Positions 53,943 to 64,000 are shown, counted from the stretch's first letter. The stretch is 64,000 nt of DNA from DATAXI01 sp963756185 (GCA_963756185.1 CAVWMS010000001.1:496001-560000); one strand, 5' to 3'. The notes: generated by a model not told the origin, from the letters alone. Program-made: numbers and translations.

Positions 53943-54020
53943 AATCAGCAATCTCACATCACCCGCCCGCCTCGCTACGCGAAGCGTTGCGGGCGGGGCA
54001 ATCAGCAATTCGTGTTTTGC
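53943..54020. repeat. composite of 7-bp repeats and a GC hairpin
   Basis: AATCAGC, AATCTCA, CATCACC (53943-53963) lead into perfect 9-bp arms CCCGCCCGC / GCGGGCGGG (53962-53970 and 53989-53997), with an inner CGCT/AGCG pair. Then come AATCAGC, AATTCGT, GTTTTGC (54000-54020). It lies between two convergent genes. Confidence 0.65.
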
Positions 54021-54047
54021 GTAGGCGTCCCACCCACCCCTCAATTG

Positions 54048-57000
54048 CTAATTGGCGGAGGGCCGCGTGCGGCGCCTCATCAGGTAAACGGAGCCGAGTA
54101 AGGTAAAGGAAAGGAAAAGCAGAGAGCATTCGCCCGGCTCCGGGACTACGGCAAAGACGGTCAGACTGTTGCCCTCGCCCGGGTTTCCATTTTGGTCTGT
54201 GTTGTCGACGATCAGGAATTCCTGGCCGTCGATGAAAGTGGCATCATCGGGATAGGCCGGGAAATTGGGATCGGTGAACATCGCGTTGCTGAATGCGCCG
54301 TCGATGGGCGAGCCGGTTTCGTTATCGATGAGCACGAAATAACTGCCGCCCAACAAACCGGCATCGCTGTCCGCCGTCTTCAATTGGAACGATGGATTGA
54401 TGAAGGAAAGCTCGAGATCGCCCGCCAGCGTAACGCCGCTGCCCGATACGGCGATCTGGTCGTAACCGTCCATTCCATCGGTGCCAAAGCCCGCGGTGGT
54501 GCCACCGATCTGCATGGACAAATGCGCGCCGAGGCCCAGCGTGAAGCCGTTCCCGACCGTCATGATGCCCGTGTCTCCCGGCGCGACGGTCGCCCCGGCC
54601 ATCGCATCGACCGCGCCGGTGACGGTGCCCGTGCCCGCGAGCGTGCCATTTACCGCAACGCTGCCATTGACAGTCCCCTCGTCGGAAAGCGTCTGAGTCG
54701 AGCCGACGCTCAGGTTGCCCAGCGAGCTGGCGTCCAGCGTGGCGCTGCTCGATACAACCACGCTCGAGCTGCCGCCGACGGCATTGCTGTTGGTCAGCGC
54801 CACCGTTCCCTGGTCCACCATGGTCGCGCCGGTGTAACTATTGGCCGTGGCAATGGTAAGTGTGCCGGAGCCGGACTTGGTCAGGCCGGTTGCGCCGGCT
54901 ATTTCTCCCGAGCCGCCGAAGGTATAGGAGGTCGAACTGTTATCGACGGTAACCGAGCCGGGCACCAGCGTGCCGGAAAGAGTTACACCGCCCACGCTCG
55001 ACGCATCGCTAAAAGTCACGTTATCCAGTTGGTAATAAGTATTCGCGCTCCCCGATGAGACGGCGCCGGTCGAGAACGCGGTGCTCCCCGGGCTCCAGTC
55101 GCCGCCATTGGAGCCGGTCCAGAGCACTCGCGCGGGATTGCCGGTGACATCCATGTAGACCGTGCCGGGCGTGGTGGTGGTGTCAAAGTTGATGAACTGG
55201 CGCGTAACCGGGCCACCCCAGGCCAGATTGGACCCATTGCCGGCGGTAAGTCCCGCGCCGCCGGAGATCAGCGTGTAAGTGCCGCTGCCGATGGCGCTAT
55301 AGATCAAGTTGGGAACGATCGTCGTGGTGCCGCCCAACGCCAGGTTACCTCCGATGGTAATGAGGTCGTTGACGCCCAATCCCGCAGTGGTGACATTGGA
55401 AATATCATACAAAAGCGAGCCGCCGTTCAGCGTGAGGTTATTGCTGATGGTCATCGTGCCCGCGGTGCCGCTGCCGGCTATGTTGATCGTACCCGCGCTG
55501 ACGACGCTGCCGACGATGTCGTTCGCGGGAGTCGATGTCCGCCCGGCCGTCAAAGTCTGGCTGCTGCCCAGCGAAAACGCGCCACTGGACAACGCGGAGA
55601 CATCGAAGGTCGCCCCGGGATCTACTGTGATCGACGGCGTGCCGCCGATATTTCCACTGCCGCTGAGCGCCAGTATGCCTTGCTGGATCACGGTCGCCCC
55701 GGTGTAATTATTACCGGGATTAGTCAGTGTAAAAACGCCCGTGCCCACTTTAAGGAGCCCAACCTCCTGGTTCAGCGAATAACCGGCCACGGAGCCGCCG
55801 CCGATGGTCCCGTCGAAAGTCGAGCTGGCATTGCCCGCGCCGATTCCCACCACCGGATATGCATTCGTGCCGGTCGCGGGCGTCCCGCCCAAATAGCCGG
55901 ACCCGGTCAACGCGCTCAAGTTGCCCCCCGCCACCGCCAAGCCGGAGCCGGCGGCCACGTTGATCGGATTGGCGAGCACGCTCGAGGTCCCAAACTTCGA
56001 GGTCGAAATCAGCAGCGAATCATTGGTGACCACAAACGAGCCGGTCCACGGGGTCGCGGTCCCGGTGACGGAGCTCGAGCTGATATTGGCCATGCCGCCC
56101 CCTGTGATGGTGACATTCCCGCTTCCCGCGAACGTCGAGCCCATGCTGACGCTCCCCGCCGTGGATGATAGGATCGTGACGTTATTGTTGAGGGCGAGGG
56201 GCGAATCGAAAGTCGCCGATCCGCTGCCGGCGCCGGTCCGGCCAATGGTCGCATTCCCTTCACTCGCCGCGCTGACGTCGATAGGCCGCGAAAAGGTGAT
56301 CCCGGTGCTGTTCGAGACGCTGAGGAGCAGGCCGGTCGCATTCGAGCCCGTATTTGCATCGCCCAGCGTGGTGCTGCCGCTCGATCCCAGCGCGGCGGAA
56401 TTGCCCGCCACGATCGTTCCCGCGCTGATGTCCGTGCCGCCGGAGTAACTGTTCGTAGTGGTAATGGTCAGCGTGCCCGTGCCCGATTTCACCAGTTCCG
56501 CCAGCCCCGTGATGTGGCCCGGACCCGCGAAACTGTAAGCGGTGTTATTGTTATTCACCGTCACGGAGCCGGGATCGAGCGTGCCCGACAGGGTGACAGC
56601 GCCATTGGTCGACGTGTCGTCAAAAGTCACATTGTCGCCGCCCAGGAACACATCGGGGTTGCCGTTGTTATTCCAATTGACGGTGTTATTGGTATCCCAC
56701 GTGCCGCCATTGTTCCCAAGCCACACCAGGTTCGCCGCCGTGCCCGTGACGATCATATAAACGCTTCCCGGCGTGCTGGTCGTATTGAAGGTAATGGTCT
56801 GCCGGTTGAGCGAGCCGCCCCACGTTAAGTCCGAGGAATTGCCGCTGGTAAGTGATGAGCCGCCGGCGATGAGCGTGTAAGTGCCGTCGGTCAGCGCGCC
56901 GTTGAGCAGGTTCGGCACAATCGTGGTCGTGCCGGTCAACGCGAGATTGCCGCCAATGTCGATCAAGTCATTCACGTTCGAGCCCGCGGTCGTCACGTTG

Positions 57001-59972
57001 GCGAGGTCATAGAGCAATGAGCCGCCGCCGAGAGTCAGGTTACTGCTGATGGTCAGCGTACCCGTGGTGCCGGTGCCGGCAATATTGATCGAGCCGTCGT
57101 TGACGATGCTGCCGACGATGTCATTCCCGGGAGTCGAAGTCCGTCCCGCCGTCAAACTCTGGCTGCCGCTCAGCGTAAATGCCCCGCTGGACAGGCCGGA
57201 TACGTCGAAGACCGCCCTGGGATTGATGGTGATCGATGGCGTGTTCGAGATTGCCCCGCTGCCGCTCAACGCGAGCGTGCCCTGCTGAATGAAAGTTGTT
57301 CCCGTGTAGTTATTGCCGGCATTGGTCAAGGTAATCACGCCCGAGCCGGTCTTGATGATGCCCAAACCCTGGTTGAGCGAGTAACCCGCCACGGTCCCGC
57401 CGCCAATAGTCCCGTTGAAAGTGGAACTGGCGTTCCCGCCGCCAATTCCGACGACCGGATTCGCATTGGTGCCGGTAACCGCGGCGCCTCCGAAATAGCC
57501 GGCGCCGCTGAGCGCGCCGATGGTGTTGTCCGTTAGCGCCACGCCGGAACCGGCAGCCACATTGACCGAGGTATTGGCGAGCGCGCTCGAATTCTTCGTA
57601 GTCGAGAGAAGCAGCGAGTTATTGGTGACCGCAAATGAGCCGGTCCACGGCGCGGCGGTGCCGGTCGTCGAGGCAACGTTCGCGATTCCCCCGCCGGAAA
57701 TGGTCGCATTGCCGGGCCCGATGAAAGATCCGCCGAGGCTGAGAGTCCCGCTCGAGGATGTCTGGAAAGTGACATTGTTATCCAGGGTGAGCGTTGAATT
57801 GATACTTGCCTGGCCGCTGCCCGCGCCCGTCCGTCCGATGGTTGCCGCGCCCGTCCCGCTGCTCACCAGGATGGGCTGCGCAAAACTTACCCCGTTCGAA
57901 TTCGAGATACTCAGCAGCAGTGCCATGCCGTTCGAGCCCGTATTGGAATCGCCCAGGGTGGCGCTGCCCGAGCCCAGCGCGCTGGCATTGCTAATTACAA
58001 CGGCGCCCGCGCTGATATCCGTGCCGCCGCTATAACTATTGGTATTGGTGATGGTCAACGTGCCCGTTCCCGATTTCACAAGGCTGGTCAGTCCCCCGAT
58101 CTGCCCGGACCCGCCAAAGCTGTACGCGGTGTTACTGTTACTGACCGTCAGCGACCCGGGAGCCACCGTGCCGGTTACCGTCACCGTCCCATTGTTCGAG
58201 CTATCGTTGAATGTAACATTATCGCCCGCGTAGAATACGGACGATGAGCCATTGAAGTTCCAATTACTGGTGGTGCCGGTATCCCAGACGCTTCCATTTG
58301 TCCCCAGCCAGATAAGATTCGCCGCGCTGCCGCTGACGATCATATAAACCGTGCCGGGAGTGTCCGTGGTATCGAAGCTGACGAGCTGCCGTAACAGCGA
58401 ACCACCCCAGGCAAAATCCGAGCCGTTCCCGCTGGTCAGGGACGAGCCGCCGGAAATCAAGGTATAAGTGCCGTCGGTCAGCGCGCCGTGCAGCAGGTTC
58501 GGGACGATTTCCGTGGTGCCGGTCAGCGCGAGACTGCCGCCGATATCGATCAAGTCATTGACGCCGCCGCCGGCCGTCGTGGCATTTCCCAAATCGTAGA
58601 GCAACGAACCGCCGCTCAAAGTCAGGTTGCCGCTGATACCGATGGTGCTGGCAGTGCCGCTGCCGCCAACATTGAACGTGCCGTCGTTGGTGAGGTTGCC
58701 GGCGATATCCATGCTTCCCCCGCCGGTGCCGCCGGCCACGATGAGCGTCTGGCTTGCGCCGAGTGTGAACGCCCCGCCGGTCAGCCCGGAAACGTTCAGT
58801 TGCGCCCCCGACGCGATACTTATGGGCGAACTGTTTCCCAAAGTGCCATTGCCGCTCAATGCGACCGAGCCTTGCGAAATGGTGGTCGAGCCAGTGTAAT
58901 TATTGTTGCCGTTGGTGAGGGTGAATACGCCTGTCCCGGTCTTGACGATGGCAACGCCCTGCTTGAGCACATAACCGGCGACCGTTCCGCTGCCAATTAC
59001 ACCGTCAAATTCCGAACTGGCCCCACCTTCGCCGACCGCGACAATCGAATTGAACGTGCCGGTTATGCCTCCGACATATCCACTGCCCGTCAGCGAGCTT
59101 AGAGTGCCGCCGACGAAGGCCAACCCGGAGCCCGCGCCCACATTGACTGAGTTATCGCTCAGCACGCTGGTGCTGTTGAGCTTGGAAATCGAGAGGAGCA
59201 GCGAGTTATCTGTCACCGACACGCTTCCTGTCCACGGGTTCGCCGTTCCGCTGTTCGCCGCAAAGTTGCTAATGCCTCCGCCGCTGATGGTGGCATTCCC
59301 GCTGCCGGTAAAGCTCGCTGTCACGCTGAGGGTCCCGCTGCTCGATGTTTGATAGGTAACGTTGCTGTCAAGGTAATTGGTTGAACTGATTGTCACGTTG
59401 CCCGTTCCCGCGCCCGTGCGGCCAATGCTGAATGTCCCGCTCCCATTGTCACTGACGATGATGGCGCGGGTGAAGCTAACGCCGGCGCTCGACGGTACGC
59501 TCAGAAGCAGCGATGCGTTGTTCACCCCGGTGTTTGCATCGCCGAGCGTAACCGAGCCGCTGCCGACCGAGCCCGTGTTGGTCATGATAATGGTTCCCGC
59601 GCTGATGACCGTTCCGCCAGAGTAACTATTGGTCGTGGAAATAATAAGAGTCCCCGTGCCCGATTTCAGCAGGTTCGCCGAACCGCCGATCGAGCCCGAG
59701 CCGCTGAACGTATAAGCCGTAACGTTATTGTTGACCGTTACCGACCCGGGATCGAGCGTGCCCGAAAGCGTGACGTTGCCGTTGGTTGACGTATCGTCAA
59801 ACGTAACGTCATCGCCGGTCGCAAAGACATCGGTCGATCCGCTGTTATTCCAATTGGGAGTGTTATCGGTGTCCCATGTGTCGCCGTCCGTGCCCAGCCA
59901 GGTGATATTCGCAGCCATCAAGCTCGCCTGAAAAACCAGGAACAGACCGAGGGGGAAAAGCGCCCGTTTCAT
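54048..59972 (-). CDS. giant PEP-CTERM beta-helix (autotransporter-repeat) surface protein 2
   Basis: 1974 aa. Signal peptide MKRALFPLGLFLVFQASLMA, then a Gly/Ser/Thr/Asn-rich beta-helix with passenger-associated repeats (LVKSGTGTLTITNTNSYSGG and variants). The protein is built of three full repeats of about 530 aa plus a partial fourth. Each opens with a WLGT-type stretch: ITWLGTDGDTWDTDNT, LIWLGTNGSVWDTGTT, LVWLGNNGGTWDTNNT, VLWTGSNGGDWSPGST. The C-terminus VVPEPGECSLLFLSFTLLG followed by Arg residues is a PEP-CTERM signal. It lies 119 bp downstream of a secretion ATPase and secretin on the same strand. It likely makes long surface fibres or matrix; no enzyme domain is evident. Confidence 0.9.
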   Translation of the reverse strand: MKRALFPLGLFLVFQASLMAANITWLGTDGDTWDTDNTPNWNNSGSTDVFATGDDVTFDDTSTNGNVTLSGTLDPGSVTVNNNVTAYTFSGSGSIGGSANLLKSGTGTLIISTTNSYSGGTVISAGTIIMTNTGSVGSGSVTLGDANTGVNNASLLLSVPSSAGVSFTRAIIVSDNGSGTFSIGRTGAGTGNVTISSTNYLDSNVTYQTSSSGTLSVTASFTGSGNATISGGGISNFAANSGTANPWTGSVSVTDNSLLLSISKLNSTSVLSDNSVNVGAGSGLAFVGGTLSSLTGSGYVGGITGTFNSIVAVGEGGASSEFDGVIGSGTVAGYVLKQGVAIVKTGTGVFTLTNGNNNYTGSTTISQGSVALSGNGTLGNSSPISIASGAQLNVSGLTGGAFTLGASQTLIVAGGTGGGSMDIAGNLTNDGTFNVGGSGTASTIGISGNLTLSGGSLLYDLGNATTAGGGVNDLIDIGGSLALTGTTEIVPNLLHGALTDGTYTLISGGSSLTSGNGSDFAWGGSLLRQLVSFDTTDTPGTVYMIVSGSAANLIWLGTNGSVWDTGTTSNWNFNGSSSVFYAGDNVTFNDSSNNGTVTVTGTVAPGSLTVSNSNTAYSFGGSGQIGGLTSLVKSGTGTLTITNTNSYSGGTDISAGAVVISNASALGSGSATLGDSNTGSNGMALLLSISNSNGVSFAQPILVSSGTGAATIGRTGAGSGQASINSTLTLDNNVTFQTSSSGTLSLGGSFIGPGNATISGGGIANVASTTGTAAPWTGSFAVTNNSLLLSTTKNSSALANTSVNVAAGSGVALTDNTIGALSGAGYFGGAAVTGTNANPVVGIGGGNASSTFNGTIGGGTVAGYSLNQGLGIIKTGSGVITLTNAGNNYTGTTFIQQGTLALSGSGAISNTPSITINPRAVFDVSGLSSGAFTLSGSQSLTAGRTSTPGNDIVGSIVNDGSINIAGTGTTGTLTISSNLTLGGGSLLYDLANVTTAGSNVNDLIDIGGNLALTGTTTIVPNLLNGALTDGTYTLIAGGSSLTSGNSSDLTWGGSLNRQTITFNTTSTPGSVYMIVTGTAANLVWLGNNGGTWDTNNTVNWNNNGNPDVFLGGDNVTFDDTSTNGAVTLSGTLDPGSVTVNNNNTAYSFAGPGHITGLAELVKSGTGTLTITTTNSYSGGTDISAGTIVAGNSAALGSSGSTTLGDANTGSNATGLLLSVSNSTGITFSRPIDVSAASEGNATIGRTGAGSGSATFDSPLALNNNVTILSSTAGSVSMGSTFAGSGNVTITGGGMANISSSSVTGTATPWTGSFVVTNDSLLISTSKFGTSSVLANPINVAAGSGLAVAGGNLSALTGSGYLGGTPATGTNAYPVVGIGAGNASSTFDGTIGGGSVAGYSLNQEVGLLKVGTGVFTLTNPGNNYTGATVIQQGILALSGSGNIGGTPSITVDPGATFDVSALSSGAFSLGSSQTLTAGRTSTPANDIVGSVVSAGTINIAGSGTAGTMTISNNLTLNGGSLLYDISNVTTAGLGVNDLITIGGNLALGGTTTIVPNLIYSAIGSGTYTLISGGAGLTAGNGSNLAWGGPVTRQFINFDTTTTPGTVYMDVTGNPARVLWTGSNGGDWSPGSTAFSTGAVSSGSANTYYQLDNVTFSDASSVGGVTLSGTLVPGSVTVDNSSTSYTFGGSGEIAGATGLTKSGSGTLTIATANSYTGATMVDQGTVALTNSNAVGGSSSVVVSSSATLDASSLGNLSVGSTQTLSDEGTVNGSVAVNGTLAGTGTVTGAVDAMAGATVAPGDTGIMTVGNGFTLGLGAHLSMQIGGTTAGFGTDGMDGYDQIAVSGSGVTLAGDLELSFINPSFQLKTADSDAGLLGGSYFVLIDNETGSPIDGAFSNAMFTDPNFPAYPDDATFIDGQEFLIVDNTDQNGNPGEGNSLTVFAVVPEPGECSLLFLSFTLLGSVYLMRRRTRPSAN

Positions 59973-60091
59973 CGGGATCGGATTTAGCCCAAATCACCAA
60001 AGGCGCGCAAGATAATAGTACTATCTCCCATACGTCGACGCCATCGAGGCCCATGGGCGCCAATCGCCCGCCGCAAACCGCCCCCGTGGGC

Positions 60092-61825
60092 TTAGTCCTC
60101 CGGCTCCAGCTCCGCGATGCCCTCGTCGCTCTGCGTGACGCGGACCACTTCCTCCACCGTCGTCTGTCCCAGGCCGACGCGTCGCCAGCCATCCTGGCGC
60201 AGCGTTTCCATCCCATCGAGCGTGGCCCGCTGCTTCAGCTCGGTGCCGGCAGCCTTCGAGATGATGAGCCGGCGCATCCCTTCGGTCAGGACGCAAATCT
60301 CAAAGATCGCGGCGCGTCCGCGGTAGCCGGTCTGGCGGCAATTCTCGCAGCCTTCGCCCTTGTAATACTTGAAGCCGGGCGAGACCAAAGCGCCGATTTC
60401 CTTGAGATATTCGATGGGATAGCCGGTCAGCTTTTTGCAATCGGGACAAATGGTGCGCACCAGGCGCTGGGCGATAAACGCGCGGATGACCGACGCCAGC
60501 AGAAACGGCTCGACCCCCATATCGGTCAGGCGGGTAATGCCGCCCACGGCGTCGTTGGTGTGGAGCGTCGAGAAAACGAGGTGCCCGGTCATCGCGGCGC
60601 GAATCGAGATTTCCGCGGTCTCGAAGTCGCGAATTTCGCCGACCATGATGACGTTCGGGTCCTGGCGCAGGATGTGCCGCAGGCCCTGGGCGAAGGTAAG
60701 GCCGATCTCCGGTTTCACGTCGATCTGCGAGACGCCGGGGAGGCGGTATTCCACCGGCTCCTCGATCGTAATGATCCGGCGCTGGACCGAGTTGATGCTC
60801 GAGAGGAAGGAGTAGAGCGAGGTCGATTTGCCGGACCCGGTCGGGCCGGTCACCAGGACGATTCCGTTCGGCTGGCCCAGCAGGCTGCGGACAATCTTCG
60901 CCTGGCGCAGGCTGAGGTCGAGCCGGTCGAAACCGAAGCTCTGCTGCTCGGTGCGCGTGAGCAGGCGCAGCGAGATGCTCTCGCCGTTCACCGTGGGGAT
61001 CGTCGAGACGCGCACGTCGATATCCGCTCCGTGGCCGCGGGTGAGGTTGATCCGGCCATCCTGCGGCAGGCGCTTTTCGGCAATGTCCATATGGGCCATC
61101 ACCTTCAGGCGCGAGATGATGGCGCTCTGCAGCAGGCGCAATTGCGGCGGCACGGCGACCTCGTGCAGGATGCCGTCGATGCGGTAGCGGATCCGCAGGT
61201 CGTTTTCGAGCGGCTCGACATGGATGTCCGTCGCGCGCTCGGAAATGGCTTCGCGGATGACCTGGTTGACGAATTTCACGACCGACGCCTCGGGGTCGTC
61301 GGCATCCAGGTCCATTGCCTCGAAACGCTCCTCGCCCGCATCCAGGCTGCGCCCGGTGCTCTGAAGAATCTCCTCGAAAGTCTCCGCGCCCACGCCATAA
61401 AGCGTCTTGATCGAGCGCAGCAATTGCGTGCGCGGCACCAGCACCCATTCCAGCTTTTTGCCGGGCAGCAATTGTGCCGCCAGGTGCCGGGCGGCACTGT
61501 TGAAGACGTCGTAGGTCGCCAGGCGCAGGCTGTTTTCCGTCTGGCCAATGGGCAGAATCTGGTGCTTGAAGACGAAACGGCTGGGAAGGGTGCCGAGAGC
61601 CGAGCGGTCCACGCTCGAGGTTTGGATCGATTCGACCGGCGTGTTGAAAAGCCGGCCCAGCTCATTGGTGAAACGCTGCTCGTCCACCTTGCCGGAGTTG
61701 AGTACATGCACCGTCCAGGTCAGGCCGTTGCCGGGAGTGGCGGCAAGCTTCCCCGCCTCCTCGGGATCCTCGCAGCCGCTGGCGATGATGGCGTCAACGA
61801 GGCTCTTGCGGAGGGGCGAGGTCAT
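60092..61825 (-). CDS. gspE: GspE/PilB-type secretion ATPase
   Basis: 577 aa. ATG 61825 overlaps the secretin stop by 4 nt. An N-terminal MshEN/T2SSE_N-like domain (LGRLFNTPVESIQ; LPSRFVFKHQILPI) is followed by the ATPase core: ASVVKFVNQVIREAISERATD, Walker A GPTGSGKSTSLYSFL near residue 330, Asp box ITIEEPVEYRLPGV, Walker B RQDPNVIMVGEIRD and His box GHLVFSTLHTNDA. A zinc-binding pair of CPDC and CENC motifs follows. It powers assembly of a type II secretion or type IV pilus-like pseudopilus in the cytoplasm. Motifs cannot separate GspE from PilB; the adjacent secretin supports the secretion assignment. Confidence 0.94.
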   Translation of the reverse strand: MTSPLRKSLVDAIIASGCEDPEEAGKLAATPGNGLTWTVHVLNSGKVDEQRFTNELGRLFNTPVESIQTSSVDRSALGTLPSRFVFKHQILPIGQTENSLRLATYDVFNSAARHLAAQLLPGKKLEWVLVPRTQLLRSIKTLYGVGAETFEEILQSTGRSLDAGEERFEAMDLDADDPEASVVKFVNQVIREAISERATDIHVEPLENDLRIRYRIDGILHEVAVPPQLRLLQSAIISRLKVMAHMDIAEKRLPQDGRINLTRGHGADIDVRVSTIPTVNGESISLRLLTRTEQQSFGFDRLDLSLRQAKIVRSLLGQPNGIVLVTGPTGSGKSTSLYSFLSSINSVQRRIITIEEPVEYRLPGVSQIDVKPEIGLTFAQGLRHILRQDPNVIMVGEIRDFETAEISIRAAMTGHLVFSTLHTNDAVGGITRLTDMGVEPFLLASVIRAFIAQRLVRTICPDCKKLTGYPIEYLKEIGALVSPGFKYYKGEGCENCRQTGYRGRAAIFEICVLTEGMRRLIISKAAGTELKQRATLDGMETLRQDGWRRVGLGQTTVEEVVRVTQSDEGIAELEPED

Positions 61826-64000
61826 TGGACCGTCTTGTCGTCGTACCGGAAATTGACGGCGCTGGCGGACCGCGGCGTCGGAGCGGCGATGGTGGAATCG
61901 ATATCGGGCTCCATGAGCATGTGCTTGCGCTCGATATGCGATTCGTCGTCCATCTCCTGCGGGTTCTCGGTCACGACCGGGCGGATGAGGACGATCAGCT
62001 CGGAGCGGTCGCTCTGCTTGGTCTTGTTGCCGAAGAGCCAGCCGAGTCCCGGGATGCGTCCAAGAAACGGGATCGCGGAACTGTTGCCGCCCACCGTCTT
62101 GGTGATAAGGCCCCCGAGGACGATGGTCGCCTTGTTCGCCACGGTCACATTGGTGCGGATGTAACGCGTGCTGATCGTGGGCACGTTATTGCCGCCGATA
62201 TTTGTCGTGCTGCCGCTGGGGCTGTCGAGCTTCTGAAGAATGTCGAGGTTGACCTCGCGGTCGGAATTGATAAGCGGGACCACTTCCAGTTGAAGCGCGA
62301 CCTGCATGTAGTCGATGCTCGATTGGACCGCGGCCGTCGAGCCGGCGACGCCGCTCGCCGTGAGGTTGGAAAGGGTGCTGGTCGGCACGGGGATTTGTTC
62401 GCCGGAAACGATCATCGCCTTTTGATTGTTCGACGTGCAAACCTCGGGCTCATTGGTGATGTGGAAGCGCCCGGTCGACTCGAGGGCGCTCACGATCACG
62501 TCCAGGGAATTGGCTGCGCCGATGGCCGCGGTAAACCCGTTGCCTCCGCCGACGGCGCTGGCCAGCGTCGTCGAGACGGGCGATTGGGTAAAGTTGGTGA
62601 CGACTGCGCCCGCCTTGCCGTTGAGGAAGCTGCTGCTGCTCAGCGACGTGGTGCCGGAGGAGAGCAGGTCGGTGATCGGGCTGCTCGGGTAATGGAGCAG
62701 GTAATCAACCCCCAGGTTCATGTCGTTGTTAAGCGTGTACTCGCCGATGACCGTCTTGATCATCACCTGCGGGGCCTGGACATCGAGTTGGTCCAGCAGG
62801 GTGAAAATCTTCTTCTGCATGTCGTCGCTGCCCAGGACGATGATCGAGTTCTCCCGCGGGTCGGCGATGATCTTGGTGTTGCCGATGGTGACTTCCTTGG
62901 GAGTCAGGTCTTTTTGCGGCGTGTCGAGTTCGGGCGTGATGCTGAGCCCGCTGGTCGAGCCGCCGGCGCCGTTGTTCAAGCCCTCGTTTTCCCCCCGGTT
63001 GTGGCGGCGCCCCCACCGGTGGGCTGCGTGCTGCCGGTGGATGTCGAGGCGCCGGTGTCGCCCTCGGCTTTCTCCCCTGGCTCGGTGATGGCCCTTTCAA
63101 TGACGCTCAACTCGACGGCTGCATCCACATAGCGCAGCCTGCGCTTGACCGGCTGGCCAAACACGACCGGAGCATCGTACTCCTTGAGCAGTTCCTCGAT
63201 GAACGGAAGATTGACCGGCCGGGTGACGACGTGGATGCGGTTGCTGCGGTCGTCCTAATCCAGCTTGATCTTGCCGACGATGATCGTGTCCTCGGTCAGG
63301 CCGGACGCGGCCGCGGGAATCACCACGCTGCCGGGAGGCGACGGCGGCTGGTTCGGATTGCGCCCGGCGGGGGCGGTGGGGCTTTCGGTTTCCTGGGTGC
63401 TCTTCTCAAAAAGCTTGTTCAGCTTGTCGAGCACGTCCTTTGCGTTCGCGTTGTAGAGCGGGTAAAAACGGCTGACCACTTCCGCCGGCGGCACGTCCGC
63501 GGCCTCAATGATCTTCGCGATGTTGCGAAGCGTCAGCGTGCTCTCCGTCACCAGGATCGCGCCGGGCAGCGGAACGGTGCTGGTGACATTCGGCGTATTG
63601 GCAATGTACTGATCCAGCACCGACTTGATGTCCTTCGAGTCGGCGTATTGAAGCTGGAAGACCACGGTGGCCACTTCCACGCCGTCGGGGATTTGCGTGA
63701 CATCCGAGTAAATATCGACGCCGTAGGAACGCGGGTTTTTGCCGGTGCCAAACACCTTGACGATGTTCCCCTCGCCCGGGACGAGCGAGAAGCCGTTGAG
63801 ATAAAGGCTCGTCTCAATGATGCGGATGGCCTCGTCGCGGCTGACCGGCTTCGAGATGTCGATGCTGATCGTCCCGACAACCGAGTTATCGTAAATGATC
63901 TGTTTGCCGGTCAGTTGCTCGTAGAGCTTGAGGATCGGCTGGATGTCGGTGTTGGGAAACTGGAGCCGCACTTCATCCGAACTGCCGGGAGGGTTCGCAA
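61822..64000 (-). CDS. gspD: secretin (GspD-like), 5' end outside window, internal stop and frameshift
   Basis: The visible part is about 725 aa. N-domains: LQFPNTDIQPILKLYEQLTG and DISKPVSRDEAIRIIETSLY, then N1/N2-like VVFQLQYADSKDIKSVLDQY and FYPLYNANAKDVLDKLNKLF. The secretin core ends with VTVANKATIVLGGLITKTVGG and IPFLGRIPGLGWLFG. The frame is broken twice. An in-frame TAG at 63255-63257 separates GKIKLD from DDRSNRIHVVTRPVNLPF, with no change of frame. Near 62990 a G6A4 run needs one extra base to join GGAATTGG to GLNNGAGGSTSGL. The gene forms the outer-membrane channel of the secretion system and is coupled to gspE. Confidence 0.88.

Noticed and set aside
60053..62164. 703-aa open frame on the plus strand
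   Set aside because: It is antisense to the ATPase and secretin genes, whose motifs are unmistakable. The plus-strand translation has no domain and is a by-product of high GC third positions.

Overview
This is a 64 kb window of GC-rich bacterial chromosome. It most resembles a member of the Verrucomicrobiota (PVC group), but no rRNA is present to confirm that. The pointers are two giant beta-helix proteins ending in PEP-CTERM tails, a histidine kinase with a beta-propeller plus Y_Y_Y sensor, TMTC-like TPR membrane proteins, a MoxR-DUF58-BatA-vWA-DUF4175-prenyltransferase cluster, and a DUF362/polyferredoxin operon. I saw no tRNA, rRNA, CRISPR array or complete mobile element.

Layout. (1) 1-14.3 kb, minus strand: chromate transporter, MoxR ATPase, DUF58, a propeller protein, BatA-like and vWA proteins, DUF4175, a prenyltransferase-repeat protein and a secreted protein cut by the window edge. 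Most junctions overlap by 4 nt, so this is largely one transcription unit. It is interrupted at 8.63-8.81 kb by an array of 7-bp repeats. (2) 14.4-31.3 kb, minus strand: sensor kinase, LuxR-type response regulator, three tandem TPR/GT-C-like membrane proteins and a 2111-aa PEP-CTERM protein with a good terminator. This looks like a regulated surface-protein (possibly glycosylation) locus. (3) 31.4-47.3 kb: housekeeping and envelope genes: uracil-DNA glycosylase, rluD, a Ser/Thr kinase, a lipoprotein, a DUF5009 membrane protein, a zinc-ribbon protein, divergent nagZ/namZ muropeptide-recycling genes, nadD, rsfS, cinA, an L,D-transpeptidase, a Nudix hydrolase and a tiny secreted protein with 17 consecutive His. 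(4) 47.4-51.4 kb, minus: a membrane redox operon (DUF6599-like, Tat-DUF362, polyferredoxin). (5) 51.6-53.9 kb, plus: two YcxB-like proteins and a CysJ-type flavoprotein reductase. (6) 54.0-64 kb, minus: a second giant PEP-CTERM protein downstream of gspD/gspE-type secretion genes.

Two cross-cutting features deserve attention. First, many otherwise conserved genes are broken by single-base indels, packed densely in 1-4.4 kb and 11.1-13.1 kb and sparse elsewhere, while neighbouring multi-kilobase genes are perfectly open. The breaks almost always switch to a frame that continues the same protein family, so they look more like uncorrected sequence errors than decay. Coordinates for those genes span the whole reconstructed gene. 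Second, at least four intergenic loci carry arrays of exact 7-bp period (AATCNNN / AAATTCG-like), usually beside a GC-rich hairpin. They look like one dispersed, poorly described repeat family.
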